A DNA stretch of 64,000 nt from Clostridia bacterium (GTDB taxonomy: Bacteria > Bacillota > Clostridia > UBA1381 > UBA9506): contig JAFQAZ010000018.1 of NCBI GenBank assembly GCA_017416855.1, positions 1 to 64,000 of the forward strand, read 5' to 3'. A program made the translations under genes and the position numbers. Position 1 is the first letter of the stretch. Every line of letters starts with the position of its first letter. The notes below the pieces were generated by a model. It had not been told where the DNA came from. It was given only the letters and a program-made list of their open reading frames with translations, and made no database searches. Below, piece by piece: positions 25,201-33,789 of this stretch.

Positions 25201-27128
25201 TAAGAAACAATTATTTTAAAAACACGGGCATGGGAACTATGGGTGTTGTATATTGCGATAGCGGTGCGGTCAATTACAATATTTCACAAAATGTAATGGA
25301 TAATCATGAGAGTGTTTGGAATGGAAATTATGGCATTACAGGCGAAGGCAATGTATATAGCGGAAATTACACCACGACAGATACCTTCAGAGCCTCACCG
25401 TTAAATTCTGTGGTGCCGACAGATACAAAGGTATATCCCAGAGCGAATTGGCCTGATGAAGCATTACAGATTGTTAATAATGCCGGGCTCCAAGAGGAGT
25501 ATCGATATTTGTCAGATAGCTCAACGCAATTTAAACTAAAAAAGAATATGGCAATAGACGGTGTTTCCATGCTTATGCGTGCAAATGCTGACTATGCTTT
25601 TATCAAAACAAGTGATACAGATGTAAGTGTCTACGGAGTAAGCGATTTAGAAACCATAACAAAAATTGCGACTATCAGTGAGCAAGAAGAAGTAAATAAT
25701 GGAGGATATACGGTTAAATCCTTGGAGCTTACTGAAAAACATCTGATAATACATTTCAGTGGAACTGCTTCTGACAAAATTGTTGCCTATGATATATCTG
25801 CACCAGAAGCAGGAATAACAAAAACGGATGAAATTTCTTTAAATAATAATTTTGTTATGCTTTTAAATGATCATTATTTGATGGCAGCTTACGAACAGGA
25901 TCGGATAGAGTTCTATGATATTAAAAACATTGATCAAAATGGGTTTGTTTTAGAGACAACAGCGGATTTTGATTGCGAAACCGAGATGTATGTTGATAAT
26001 GAGTATCTGTATGTACGTCGTAGCAATGCAATCGCCGTCTACGACTTAGAAGGTACAGCATTGAGCTTTAAAGGGGCTTGCCCCATAACTGATGCCGGCG
26101 TAAACTCTATTGTCAGACATGGAGAATATATTTATGTTACAACAAATCTTCCTACAGGGGACAGAAATTATATATATTCCTATCATATCAACAATCTGCG
26201 TTCTGATGATGCTGACGGCAGCGATATGCAGCCATTAGAGAGTCAGGCACCGGTAAAGAATTATGAAATTGTTGAAGAGTTACAAAAAAGCAGAGTGGTT
26301 ACCCAGGCTCAAAATGACAAGTATCTCTTTAAAATCAGAGAAGACGATGGGACTTGCATTGATATTTATAGCGTGACAAATACTGCTGAGAAGCTTACAA
26401 CAATTCAATATCATATGGGTTATGAACTAGCAAATCCATATTATACGTTTGGTTCCCTTTGTCTTAAAGATGACAGGCTGGTTGTGGTTTGTAACAGAAC
26501 CAAAGGAAATGGTAATCCAAGAGTAGCGGTATATGATGTAAGTCATGTTACCTCAGGAGCTACGCTGGAGCCATTGGGTTCAATTAGCATATATAGAAAG
26601 GATAATGGGATTGTATTTAAAAATGATAACTATGTATTTTTAAATGATCAAACCTTATCTACACTTTATATCTGCACATTAGATTCAAAACAGAGTCCGA
26701 TTCTGAGAGTTGCGACGCTTATTACAGATTCTAACAATATGTATGCAGATAATAATTTCCTATATGTACACAATGAAGAAGAAGGGGTCATAGATATTTA
26801 TTCTTTAGCAGGCATCTCTGATGGTTCTTTTGGTCCGATGCATATAATAGGAAGCATTCCTGACGACAAACAAGGATTAGATGAAATCTCACAATCCTCA
26901 ACATATCCTGCAACAACCTTGTGTCGGTCAGAAAGTTATTTATTCTCGGTTAATGAGGACTTAGGGTTTATCAATGTTTTAGACATAAGCAATCCGACAA
27001 AGGTCAAGAGCGCATTTACACTTCCGTTATATGAAGATAAGACTGCAGCAGGTGTGTACGTAAGTGGGAACAGAGTTTATGTTTTGGAAGAGAACAAAAG
27101 AATGTTGATTTATGAAAAAAATAAGTAA
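22284..27128 (+). CDS. Giant secreted protein: beta-propeller, right-handed beta-helix, beta-propeller
   Basis: 1614 residues from TTG 22284, chosen because GGAG ends nine bases upstream and it yields a clean signal peptide (KRNKF...ISIISPVFNGFS). Residues about 30-390: LVIVD-like repeats of the form YDVSDV.....L (beta-propeller). About 395-500: a beta-sandwich module also found at the end of the two stand-alone propeller proteins. About 503-1090: right-handed parallel beta-helix starting FYVDSLTGND...SAPFKTI, as in many polysaccharide lyases and pectinases. About 1095-1614: a second propeller. No SLH domain or sortase signal. First gene of the surface block; glycan binding or cleavage is likely, the exact activity unknown. 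Confidence 0.85.
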   Translation: MKRNKFILIFTLCLISIISPVFNGFSMEMPQLVASQSNLENIPVAQKILANDDYIFVAARNVLVDKESSYSNATEIQIYDVNDVSTPLTTIYKWPFKDSGYGRQPIQNMILTEDKHLIVNFNATPSIGGGDRVISVYDVSEIASGQNMEETATSGKPANAAVMTEGSGYLFVSVRDNTSTTHADENCIHIYDINEFDNPDASGMAEPIARVDGFAPEGFWVSGGYLFTRNSDKTIVNIYKVSDLIESQSATSALVRENFSVAEGYPISSIVSNEKHLFISIDKYDVGGVYIYNLSDIEGEEELTYKALYRPGAQITTLLVNGNMLFVSAKGRKDVRIVDVSDVSNIQELYEIDVCKENAYGYDFCLNNNKLYVCDRTSGVNVYNLHKTNFIDVGVYKGNVNLGRLSNGNIRAQISVDNYFDKDKVSGKLVIAEYKDGRLGQMKIQDIDVMAGYGTKTISTEDICIENSDESYVKVFFLNGFDTLIPLTKALEVKNITTSIPKAFYVDSLTGNDENSGTESAPFKTIKRAQEEVRKYNRLMSSDMYVYLKGGTYYIDETLEFTDADNGFNGFNVIYQAAEGEKVSISGGIEIKNWELHDKEKNIFKAKAQGADNRHLFVNGKRAVRARSEGDVKDFVNDRKNDDDAVGFTCSNMEFLQYADITNVEFVFKENWYSRRSHPLEITKIDDDTVELTMRNWKSVNANESGMPKSVYYYENAYELLDEEGEFYVDKTKDIVYYRPVSGEDIHSSAIIAPKLETILQVRGSSVIRPANNIKFIGIEFKDTTWLSPNENDFLDSQNLYPEMPASAVYIENAHDIRMEKCIIKNCGGDGLATARTVQNCAFIGNKIYDISARGMHIGDWNGPEDSNNPLEIASGFTVKNNYIHSVGEEYYASPGLSGVWIADTEISHNEIFDVPYSGMHIGWGWNDHEKTSLKNLLIEHNYIHDVMHTCIDGGAIYFLGANRATVENMNVVRNNYFKNTGMGTMGVVYCDSGAVNYNISQNVMDNHESVWNGNYGITGEGNVYSGNYTTTDTFRASPLNSVVPTDTKVYPRANWPDEALQIVNNAGLQEEYRYLSDSSTQFKLKKNMAIDGVSMLMRANADYAFIKTSDTDVSVYGVSDLETITKIATISEQEEVNNGGYTVKSLELTEKHLIIHFSGTASDKIVAYDISAPEAGITKTDEISLNNNFVMLLNDHYLMAAYEQDRIEFYDIKNIDQNGFVLETTADFDCETEMYVDNEYLYVRRSNAIAVYDLEGTALSFKGACPITDAGVNSIVRHGEYIYVTTNLPTGDRNYIYSYHINNLRSDDADGSDMQPLESQAPVKNYEIVEELQKSRVVTQAQNDKYLFKIREDDGTCIDIYSVTNTAEKLTTIQYHMGYELANPYYTFGSLCLKDDRLVVVCNRTKGNGNPRVAVYDVSHVTSGATLEPLGSISIYRKDNGIVFKNDNYVFLNDQTLSTLYICTLDSKQSPILRVATLITDSNNMYADNNFLYVHNEEEGVIDIYSLAGISDGSFGPMHIIGSIPDDKQGLDEISQSSTYPATTLCRSESYLFSVNEDLGFINVLDISNPTKVKSAFTLPLYEDKTAAGVYVSGNRVYVLEENKRMLIYEKNK

Positions 27129-27192
27129 GTACAACATAAGAGATTTGATTTAAATAATCGAATTTGCAATTATTTATATGGGAGGGTTATTC

Positions 27193-28863
27193 ATGTTAAA
27201 AAGAATTACTAGTGTTATGGTTACCGTGTTTATTTTGGTTATGTGTGCCACTTGTGTCACGGCAAGCCCAGCACCGACGTTGAATCTCAAAGGCACTACG
27301 CCCAGTGCAGTAACGCCGGGGACATCGGCCATTGGTATGTGTGCAAGCAGCAAATATGCATTTGTTAACTATAAAGAATGGATTGAGGTGTTTGATATTG
27401 AAACAAATCCCTATAGTCCTTCTTACTTAACAAAGATTGTGGTTTCCTATGACGATGCAGGAACTAAGCCGATGTATATGGGAGACATACGGATAAGAGA
27501 CAATTATTTGTTTGTTGCGGCATACAGCAAAAATGCCAATACGGTTAATTGCAAATATATTGCTGTTTATGATGTAAGTAGTATTTCGAAAAACGAAAAT
27601 TTGTTGCCTGTGGCAACGACAAGTAAATCTATGGATTCAGCTACAAAGCAAGAGACGGCAGTTCTTGGAACAGCAGGCCATGAATTTAATCTAATTGTAG
27701 GTGAAGAAAAGGCCGTCGCTTTGTCAGCAACTTCTGGTTTATACTGGTTTGATGTGAGCGATGAAGCGATAGCTGAGGCAAAAGTTAATGGTACATATCT
27801 TCCCAGAACAAAGGCTGTTACTGAGGCAGATGCACTTGTAAATAAAAGAACAGAAGCAAATGTGGTTGGCAGATATTCTGTTGGCTGTATAGATGGTGAC
27901 TACTTGTACTACACCGCTTATAACAGCACCAAATATCTGGAATTATTTATTGCAGACACTTCAAACGACGGTTTTGAGGTTATAGGAACATATCCGATAT
28001 ATTCTTCTGAAACAGCGGCAAATTATTATACAGAGGGTTTGGATATGCATGTGGCTAACAACTATATATATTTGTGCTCGCATTTGCCGGGTAACAGAAA
28101 TACGATCACATTAGACGGAACCACACCACAGACAGCAAACGGCGTGTATATTTTAGACGTAACTGATACAAAAGCAACCGGAACTCAAGCGAATCCGGTT
28201 GCACCCAACCTTGTAACACTGACAACTCCCAGCGGTTCGGGATTAACTAATGGCAATTCTCAGATTGGCGGCGTTGCACTTGATGGAGATTATATGTATG
28301 TTTGGGGTACGGGAAGTAAATTTCAGAGAATATATATGTATGATATATCAAACCGACAAAGCCCCGAGTGTATAGCGCAGACAGGGCAGCTTGCAACAAC
28401 GGGTGCAAGGGGTGATTGTCTTCACTCTATTAGTGTAAAGGATAATGTTATTTATTCTTGCGCTACAACAAACGGTTTAGTTGTACATAGCTTGTCAGAT
28501 TGTGTCATTGATGGAATCACCATAAAAAACGAAGCCGGAAACGAAGTGACAAATCTTGAACAAGGAACGCTTACAGTTAATATGACGGCTACCAGTTATG
28601 CCTCTGAACCTAAAGAAGTTAGCATTCTTTTGGCTTTGTATAATAATGATGAACTTGAAGATATTGCTATTTCTACACAAGAACTTCCTGCTAATCTGAG
28701 TACACCGATTAGTGGATCTATTAATGTTCCGGCGGTAGCTGGCTATAGATTAAAGGTTATGGTTTGGGATAGTTTGGATGGTATGAATATAAAAAGTGTA
28801 ACCTGGGACGGTGATACGGCTATTTCAACTGGCGTTGAATTGGTAGAAGCATCTAACCAGTAG
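27193..28863 (+). CDS. Secreted beta-propeller protein (LVIVD-type), paralogue 1
   Basis: 556 residues from ATG 27193 (GGAGGG upstream; an in-frame ATG at 27178 precedes the ribosome site). Signal peptide ends near CVTASP. Residues 30-440 hold propeller-type repeats (YAFVNYKEWIEVFDIET, YDVSSIS, YILDVTDT, MYDISNRQ). The last 110 residues are a beta-sandwich with the ending VKVMVWDSLDGM typical of clostridial secreted modules. Closest relative in the window is 39842-41446, which shares start, repeats and ending. Binding or scaffolding role is inferred; no catalytic motif seen. Confidence 0.82.
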   Translation: MLKRITSVMVTVFILVMCATCVTASPAPTLNLKGTTPSAVTPGTSAIGMCASSKYAFVNYKEWIEVFDIETNPYSPSYLTKIVVSYDDAGTKPMYMGDIRIRDNYLFVAAYSKNANTVNCKYIAVYDVSSISKNENLLPVATTSKSMDSATKQETAVLGTAGHEFNLIVGEEKAVALSATSGLYWFDVSDEAIAEAKVNGTYLPRTKAVTEADALVNKRTEANVVGRYSVGCIDGDYLYYTAYNSTKYLELFIADTSNDGFEVIGTYPIYSSETAANYYTEGLDMHVANNYIYLCSHLPGNRNTITLDGTTPQTANGVYILDVTDTKATGTQANPVAPNLVTLTTPSGSGLTNGNSQIGGVALDGDYMYVWGTGSKFQRIYMYDISNRQSPECIAQTGQLATTGARGDCLHSISVKDNVIYSCATTNGLVVHSLSDCVIDGITIKNEAGNEVTNLEQGTLTVNMTATSYASEPKEVSILLALYNNDELEDIAISTQELPANLSTPISGSINVPAVAGYRLKVMVWDSLDGMNIKSVTWDGDTAISTGVELVEASNQ

Positions 28864-28882
28864 AGAAGGGAGGCAGTCAGCT

Positions 28883-30949
28883 ATGTTTTATAAGAGCATT
28901 AAAAAAAGTTTGGCATTTTTGATATGTTTGGCATTGGTTTTGGTACAAATGGGGGTTTTGGTTTCTGCAGCAGGCAGTATTAATGTAAGTGATATTGACA
29001 CCAATGGACTTATCACGATATCGGGGAATATTTCTTCCGGTGTTGGAAAGCCTGTTTCCATTGTGGTGAGGAATTCATCGGTAGATTCAAATAGTGATAG
29101 ATTAGGCGGAATCAGAATGAGTGATTCCTGCATTAGCGGAGAAAACGGCTCCTATAGTTTTCGGTTAAGACCTACTGATGGCGGTACATATACAGTAAAG
29201 GTTGACGGAAATAATGGCGTTGAAAAACTGGCAACAAGCTTTGTGGTAGCTAGTCCTATTGTTAAAGTTGCAGATAGTGTTGATTCGCCCGGAGAATCTT
29301 CGTGCATTCAGGCAAGCTTAAACAAAGGCGGCAACATAGATACGATTGAACTTACATTTTCGTATGATCCAAATGTTTTTACGGCAAGTGAAAGTTCTTC
29401 CATAGCTGGTTCAGAATATTTCGAAGTCAAATCTTCTCAAGTAAATGCATCAGGCAGTGTTACTTGCACATTAAAGAAAAAGAAAAGCCTGCCTTTAGAG
29501 AAAATGACAGTATGTTTAGTCGATTTCGATATAAAAGCCGGAATACCATATGGTAATTATACCGTGAGCGTAACGGCTGCAGCAAAAGATAAATATGGTT
29601 TTTCAACAAGTGTTACAACAGAAAATGGTACCTTTACAATACAAGAGGTATCACCTAAAACAGAAGCACGCCAAGCAGCACTTGACGCTTTGAAGTTAGT
29701 GAAAGCTGTTGAGAATATAACGTATGATAATTATGCTTCAGAATTAGCTGCGACAGAGAATGCCAGAACAAAACTTGATTATGCACTCAGCTTAAACATA
29801 AAGAAAGCTGATTTTGCGAATTATCCTTCTGTTTTGGAGCAGGCAGAAGCTAAACTGGCAGAACTGAAATTAGGTTTGGATGCCCTTGCCCTTTTAAATG
29901 GAGCTACTAGCGAAACTATTGACGGCATTTTGAAAAACAACAAAGAATATTTTGGTGTGACTGAAGAAATGCTTGCGGTTTATGGAATGTTGGAAAATTC
30001 AGCAGCAGTCAGAGATGAAATTGTTAACAAATCTTTCACAACACCGGTTATTGCAGGAGATACCTTTAAAGAAAAACTGGCATTAGAGGCTATGCGCCAG
30101 ATCAACTGGCCCAGTATGCCAACAGTTCTTTCAGCGTTAAATTCTGTACTTGAATTAGATCTGGGAGGAGCATTTGCCCAATTAAGTGAGGAACAGAAAT
30201 CAGAGGTTTACAGAAGTATAGCTAAAACTGATTATGCCACTTTGGATGCATTAAAAATTAGCTTTGGTCAGGCAGTGACTCAAGCTGGAATTATAACACC
30301 GACATGGAATTATAACAACAACAGCGGTGGTAGTGTTAGTGTTATGGGTTCAGGAGTTACTACAGCACCGATTCCCAACAATGAAATACCCTCTGACTAT
30401 GCAAAAGGCTTTTTGGATACTGATGACATTGAATGGGCAAAAGAAGCTATTGATTATTTAGCTGAAAAAGGCATTCTCAACGGAAAAAGCGAAAGCATGT
30501 TTGCACCTAACGATACAATTACCAGAGAAGAATTTGCAAAAATTATTGTTTGTGCATTGGGAATATATGATGAAAATGCGACTACTGATTTTGGTGATGT
30601 GGACGCTGGAGCATGGTATAGCTCTTATATTGCAAGTGCGGTATCCCATGGTATTATCAATGGCGTTGGAGACTCTTTGTTTGGCGTAGGACAGGAAATT
30701 TCGAGACAGGATATGGCGGTTATGATCTGCAGAGCCTATAACATTACTTTACAGGAAGAAAATCCGTCAAACGCTTCCTTTGATGATTGGAATGAAATAT
30801 CAGATTATGCACAAAGCAGTATTGCTGCGATGATAGAAAGTGGTGTTATAAACGGCGTTTCAGAAACAGAGTTAGCGCCGAAGGCGACAGCCACAAGAGC
30901 GCAGGCTGCCGTTATGATTTACAAAGTGATTCAGAACGGAGTAGCTTAA
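28883..30949 (+). CDS. S-layer-anchored protein with cohesin-like domain and three SLH domains
   Basis: 688 residues. Signal peptide (SLAFLICLALVLVQMGVLVSA). A beta-sandwich lies at 30-120. A cohesin-like domain lies at about 125-255, with SPGESSCIQASL and FSYDPNVF recalling the PGD and YDP motifs of cohesins. A helical stalk spans 265-480, a low-complexity linker follows, then three SLH repeats (about 510-688) with the TREEF, SRQDMAVM and TRAQAAVM motifs. SLH repeats bind pyruvylated secondary wall polymer, so the protein is held at the cell surface. No dockerin was seen on any neighbour. Start has GGGAGG at nine bases. Confidence 0.83.
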   Translation: MFYKSIKKSLAFLICLALVLVQMGVLVSAAGSINVSDIDTNGLITISGNISSGVGKPVSIVVRNSSVDSNSDRLGGIRMSDSCISGENGSYSFRLRPTDGGTYTVKVDGNNGVEKLATSFVVASPIVKVADSVDSPGESSCIQASLNKGGNIDTIELTFSYDPNVFTASESSSIAGSEYFEVKSSQVNASGSVTCTLKKKKSLPLEKMTVCLVDFDIKAGIPYGNYTVSVTAAAKDKYGFSTSVTTENGTFTIQEVSPKTEARQAALDALKLVKAVENITYDNYASELAATENARTKLDYALSLNIKKADFANYPSVLEQAEAKLAELKLGLDALALLNGATSETIDGILKNNKEYFGVTEEMLAVYGMLENSAAVRDEIVNKSFTTPVIAGDTFKEKLALEAMRQINWPSMPTVLSALNSVLELDLGGAFAQLSEEQKSEVYRSIAKTDYATLDALKISFGQAVTQAGIITPTWNYNNNSGGSVSVMGSGVTTAPIPNNEIPSDYAKGFLDTDDIEWAKEAIDYLAEKGILNGKSESMFAPNDTITREEFAKIIVCALGIYDENATTDFGDVDAGAWYSSYIASAVSHGIINGVGDSLFGVGQEISRQDMAVMICRAYNITLQEENPSNASFDDWNEISDYAQSSIAAMIESGVINGVSETELAPKATATRAQAAVMIYKVIQNGVA

Positions 30950-30980
30950 AGAAGCAAATGGTGTAAGGAGGATACGTGAT

Positions 30981-33767
30981 ATGCTTAAATGTATACAAAA
31001 AATGCTTATATTGGTCATAATATGTGTACTCATTCCTGCAAATACTGTTTTTGCAGAAAATAATGTCCTTGAAGGGAAAACCTTCGAAGAAGCAGTTAGG
31101 GTTCTGGATGCTTTGGGTGTTATTAGTGACAATGAACTCAATGTAGATGCTAATGTAACACGTGCTGAATTTACAGTTATGTTATGCGAAATTTTGGGAT
31201 ACGATGATGCCTTATACGGCACATATACAGATTTATTTTTGGATGTAGCAAATGATCATTATGCTATCAATTCTATTGGGCTTTTGTCTGAATTGGGTAT
31301 TGTTAATGGTTTCGAAAACGGAAGATTCTATCCTGATGAGCCAATTGTTTTTGAACATGCGGTCAAAATGACAGTTTGTGCTTTGGGTTATGATGTTATG
31401 GCCGTGCGCAAGGGTGGCACGCTAAGTAGTTTTATGTCTGTAGCGCAACAAATTGATTTGTTAGAGAACATTTCCTTAAAGGGAGACTCAGTTGTTCCCG
31501 GTGGAATAGCTGCACAACTGATTTATAACAGTTTGTTTGTTGATCTTATTGGACAGACAAATTACGGTGATAATTTTTCCTATGAAGTGCAAAGAAATGT
31601 AAATCTGCTTTCTGAAAAATTTAATGCGTTTAAACTTAAGGGAAGAATTACCGCAGCAGAGTACACCTCTCTTTATAATACAGAAGGAGCAGGTGAAGGA
31701 AAAATTATAATTGATGGACAAAAATACAACTCTGCTCTTGTTTCACCGGAAAAATGGTTGGGATATGAAGTTGAGTTTTATGTACAATATTCCGACGGTT
31801 TTGGAGGAGAAGGAACCGTCATATATGTAGAGCCGAAATTTGAGGAAAGAAATGTTATCACCGTAGAAGCAGAGAATGTTTCTTCAAGGACTACCGATGA
31901 TACATTTGTTTATTATGAAATGCCGGACTACAAAGAAAAAACAGTGAACATTAAGAACGCCTATGTTGTATATAATGGTCAGGCAGCAACAGAATATTCA
32001 GATGTTGATTTTAAACCGGATTGTGGTTCTGTTACGCTTATCGATACTGACAGCAATGGAATTTATGATGTTGTCATGATTATTTCATATGATGTTTGTA
32101 TCGTCAATACTGTTTCAAGCAGCAAGATAACTTTTAAATATGGCAAACCAGGTATCAATCTTGACCCCAAGGACAAAAAAATAGAATATAAATTCATTAA
32201 AAATGGTGAAGAAATCGATTATCATGAAGTAGCAGAATGGAATGTTTGCTCCGTTAAAAAAACAAAGGATGAAAAAAGATACGAATTCTACATATCTGAT
32301 GCGCAAGTTACCGGCATGGTAAAACAATTAACAGATGAAGCTGTTACCATTGGTGAGAAAGAGTACCCCTTCGGCGTAAGCTATACAAAAGCTGTCGATA
32401 ATCCGGGTGTAACAGTTGTCACACCTCAGGTAGGAGAAGATTTTACACTTTATCTTGATGTTTTCGGCTACATTGCAGGAACACGTAAGGAAGCATCTCC
32501 TATGTTAGGGGAAGGGTATGGCTTTCTGCTTGATTGTAAGCAGGAAACAAGTGCCCTGAATAATGAAATGTGGTTTAGAATCCTGACAAGTGATATTGGC
32601 TGTAATGTGCAAGTTTTCAAGGCTGCCAAGAAAATGAAATTAAATGGCACAGTTTTAGAAAATATTCCGTCTTCACCTGAGTTGTTTAATGCGACGGAAA
32701 GAAAAATTAATAAGCAATTGGTTATTTATGAATTAAATGACTTAGGAGAAATCAAGGAACTGCACACGGCTAAGGACAAATTCCATGAAACGATTGATGG
32801 CGCTCCAAATCCTGATTACGAAGCGAATTACATAGGTTACTCAGATGGTGAATTTACACTTGACTATGCTTTTGATAGAGCACCATATCGTGTGGGAAGC
32901 AACCGTTCCTTCCACTATAATAAATTCAGAGTCTATACAAATAGCTTGGTTTTTATTGTTCCCAATGTAGAGAACCCAAAAGATGAAGAGTGTAGAGTAA
33001 CCAAAGCAAATTCTTACCTGAAAAGTGATACTTATTACAGTAATGTATCCTTATATGATACCACAACAGACTATGATGTTTCAGTTATGGTTGAGCTTGT
33101 TGGTTCTAACGCGGTCTTTGGCTTTGATACCATAGATGATGGTGAACCACTTGCAATCGTCGATAACATAACCTGGTCATTAAACAGCGACGGAGAACAG
33201 GTGCCATGCTTTAACGGATATTATGACGGAAGCTATGTAAGCTATCCGGCATTTAGTGAAGAAGTAAAAGATAGTGGTGTATGGGATGATGAAAGGTATG
33301 GTATGAGCTATAACGGCAAAAAGTTACAGGATTTGCCTAAGGGCTCACTCCTCCAGATAGCAGTCAATGCTAAAAACGAAATTGTTCAAATGCGTATAAT
33401 CTTTATACCCACCAGCACAAAGCATGTATTTTTTGAAAAGAGCACCGGTGATTTAAGTAAGACTGACGCCGGTGGCAGACTCTATACTGCTTATGGTACG
33501 ATTGTGAAACGGTTAAGCGATGGTGTGGTTTATAATGCACGTCCTCACTGGGATGATACAACGAGAAAACCCAGTAATAACAGAGAGTTAGACGGTACAG
33601 ACAGAGGATGGGATAGAAACGTCATTGCCAATACTGCTGATGTATATCTGTTTGACAAAGAGAAAGATAAGCTTAAGAAAGTTGAGTTTAACGAAATCAA
33701 CGACGGCGATACAGTATTTCTACGTAAGAGTACTTCGGGCATTAACAATATCATTATTTACAGATAG
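30981..33767 (+). CDS. SLH-domain surface protein with long unknown region
   Basis: 928 residues with a signal peptide ending TVFAEN. Residues 28-190 hold SLH-like repeats: VTRAEFTVMLCEILG is clear and the next two are degenerate. The remaining 700 residues are beta-rich, with repeated short strands and charged loops; no known catalytic motif was recognised. Similar SLH proteins with long unknown tails occur in Clostridia carbohydrate loci. It follows the cohesin-like SLH protein by 31 bases, and the next gene starts 22 bases after it. Likely a surface-bound glycan-binding or enzyme protein; function not assignable. Confidence 0.78.
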   Translation: MLKCIQKMLILVIICVLIPANTVFAENNVLEGKTFEEAVRVLDALGVISDNELNVDANVTRAEFTVMLCEILGYDDALYGTYTDLFLDVANDHYAINSIGLLSELGIVNGFENGRFYPDEPIVFEHAVKMTVCALGYDVMAVRKGGTLSSFMSVAQQIDLLENISLKGDSVVPGGIAAQLIYNSLFVDLIGQTNYGDNFSYEVQRNVNLLSEKFNAFKLKGRITAAEYTSLYNTEGAGEGKIIIDGQKYNSALVSPEKWLGYEVEFYVQYSDGFGGEGTVIYVEPKFEERNVITVEAENVSSRTTDDTFVYYEMPDYKEKTVNIKNAYVVYNGQAATEYSDVDFKPDCGSVTLIDTDSNGIYDVVMIISYDVCIVNTVSSSKITFKYGKPGINLDPKDKKIEYKFIKNGEEIDYHEVAEWNVCSVKKTKDEKRYEFYISDAQVTGMVKQLTDEAVTIGEKEYPFGVSYTKAVDNPGVTVVTPQVGEDFTLYLDVFGYIAGTRKEASPMLGEGYGFLLDCKQETSALNNEMWFRILTSDIGCNVQVFKAAKKMKLNGTVLENIPSSPELFNATERKINKQLVIYELNDLGEIKELHTAKDKFHETIDGAPNPDYEANYIGYSDGEFTLDYAFDRAPYRVGSNRSFHYNKFRVYTNSLVFIVPNVENPKDEECRVTKANSYLKSDTYYSNVSLYDTTTDYDVSVMVELVGSNAVFGFDTIDDGEPLAIVDNITWSLNSDGEQVPCFNGYYDGSYVSYPAFSEEVKDSGVWDDERYGMSYNGKKLQDLPKGSLLQIAVNAKNEIVQMRIIFIPTSTKHVFFEKSTGDLSKTDAGGRLYTAYGTIVKRLSDGVVYNARPHWDDTTRKPSNNRELDGTDRGWDRNVIANTADVYLFDKEKDKLKKVEFNEINDGDTVFLRKSTSGINNIIIYR

Positions 33768-33789
33768 CGTTCAATTAAAGGAGCAGAAT

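Noticed and set aside
28883-30949. Cellulosome scaffoldin
   Set aside because: Only one cohesin-like domain and no dockerin on any enzyme in the window.
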